Assembly (NCBI GenBank): GCA_002313925.1
Contig: DCAZ01000143.1
Coordinates: 1-6,652 of the forward strand
Origin: Gemmatimonadales bacterium UBA1120
Lineage (GTDB): Bacteria > Gemmatimonadota > Gemmatimonadetes > Longimicrobiales > Gaopeijiaceae
Direction of reading: 5' to 3'
Length of the DNA: 6,652 nucleotides
Below the pieces are notes generated by a model that was not told where the DNA came from, made no database searches, and worked only from the letters and a program-made list of their open reading frames with translations. Made by a program: the position numbers and the translations under genes. Positions 6,587-6,652 of this stretch are shown here, piece after piece (the first letter of the stretch is position 1; the number at the start of each line of letters is the position of its first letter).

Positions 6587-6652
6587 CTAGCGTAGCGTGT
6601 CCAAGACGTGTTGGGCCACAGCTTCCGCGATCTCTTCGTGCCTTCGCTTATT
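6587..6652 (-). CDS. C-terminal tail of an upstream gene, probably MenD (SEPHCHC synthase)
   Basis: From the right edge the minus strand reads 21 open codons, starting NKRRHEEIAEAVAQHV, and then a TAG stop. The N-x-x-x-H spacing, followed by an amphipathic helix and an end soon after, resembles the C-terminus of MenD (thiamine-diphosphate-dependent 2-succinyl-5-enolpyruvyl-6-hydroxy-3-cyclohexene-1-carboxylate synthase), where an R-x-x-N-x-x-x-H segment precedes the last helix. Position just before menB supports this. A MenH-type alpha/beta hydrolase tail is the main alternative. Only the extreme end is visible, so the identity is inferred. Confidence 0.5.
   Translation of the reverse strand, partial: NKRRHEEIAEAVAQHVLDTLR

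Noticed and set aside
1..6652. CRISPR array, tRNA or rRNA gene, insertion sequence, phage or toxin-antitoxin module
   Set aside because: Reading both strands showed no spaced direct repeats, terminal inverted repeats, transposase or integrase motifs, or RNA gene signatures. The space is almost fully taken by the metabolic and transport genes listed.

Overview
This window looks like chromosomal DNA of a Gram-negative, menaquinone-using bacterium. The evidence is an outer-membrane beta-barrel protein with a signal peptide, a menaquinone (men) gene cluster, and moderate GC (a little over 50% by eye). The mix of a men operon, a DUF3311/SSS transporter pair and a secreted cyanophycinase would fit an uncultured Gemmatimonadota-like or related lineage. 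That is a weak inference, since no rRNA or marker gene is present. All genes except one lie on the minus strand. There is no mobile element, tRNA, rRNA or CRISPR array.

Right half (3406-6652, minus strand): the end of an open frame that resembles the C-terminus of MenD, then menB, menA and menE, in that transcription order. Spacing is 47 nt, then 48 nt, then a 1-nt stop/start overlap (TGATG) between menA and menE. MenE activates o-succinylbenzoate to its CoA ester, MenB cyclises it to 1,4-dihydroxy-2-naphthoyl-CoA, and MenA prenylates the resulting naphthoate in the membrane. No menC (o-succinylbenzoate synthase), menH or thioesterase lies in the visible part. The operon ends at menE, where it meets a convergent gene.

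Middle (2582-3334, plus strand): one gene for a roughly 250-residue secreted beta-barrel protein, convergent with menE and divergent from the transporter operon. The 234-nt divergent intergenic region (2348-2581) must hold both promoters. Only weak candidate boxes and a 10-bp palindrome can be pointed to there.

Left half (1-2347, minus strand): a compact three-gene operon. It encodes a 77-residue DUF3311-type membrane protein, a 498-residue sodium:solute symporter, and the first 198 codons of a cyanophycinase-type (peptidase S51) serine hydrolase with a signal peptide, which is cut by the left edge. The symporter stop and the hydrolase start are 2 nt apart, with a strong ribosome binding site between them. 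The layout suggests an exported hydrolase coupled to a Na+-driven uptake system, possibly for cyanophycin or isoaspartyl-peptide products. The substrate cannot be read from sequence. This cassette is the most interesting part of the window; I see no clearly unprecedented system.
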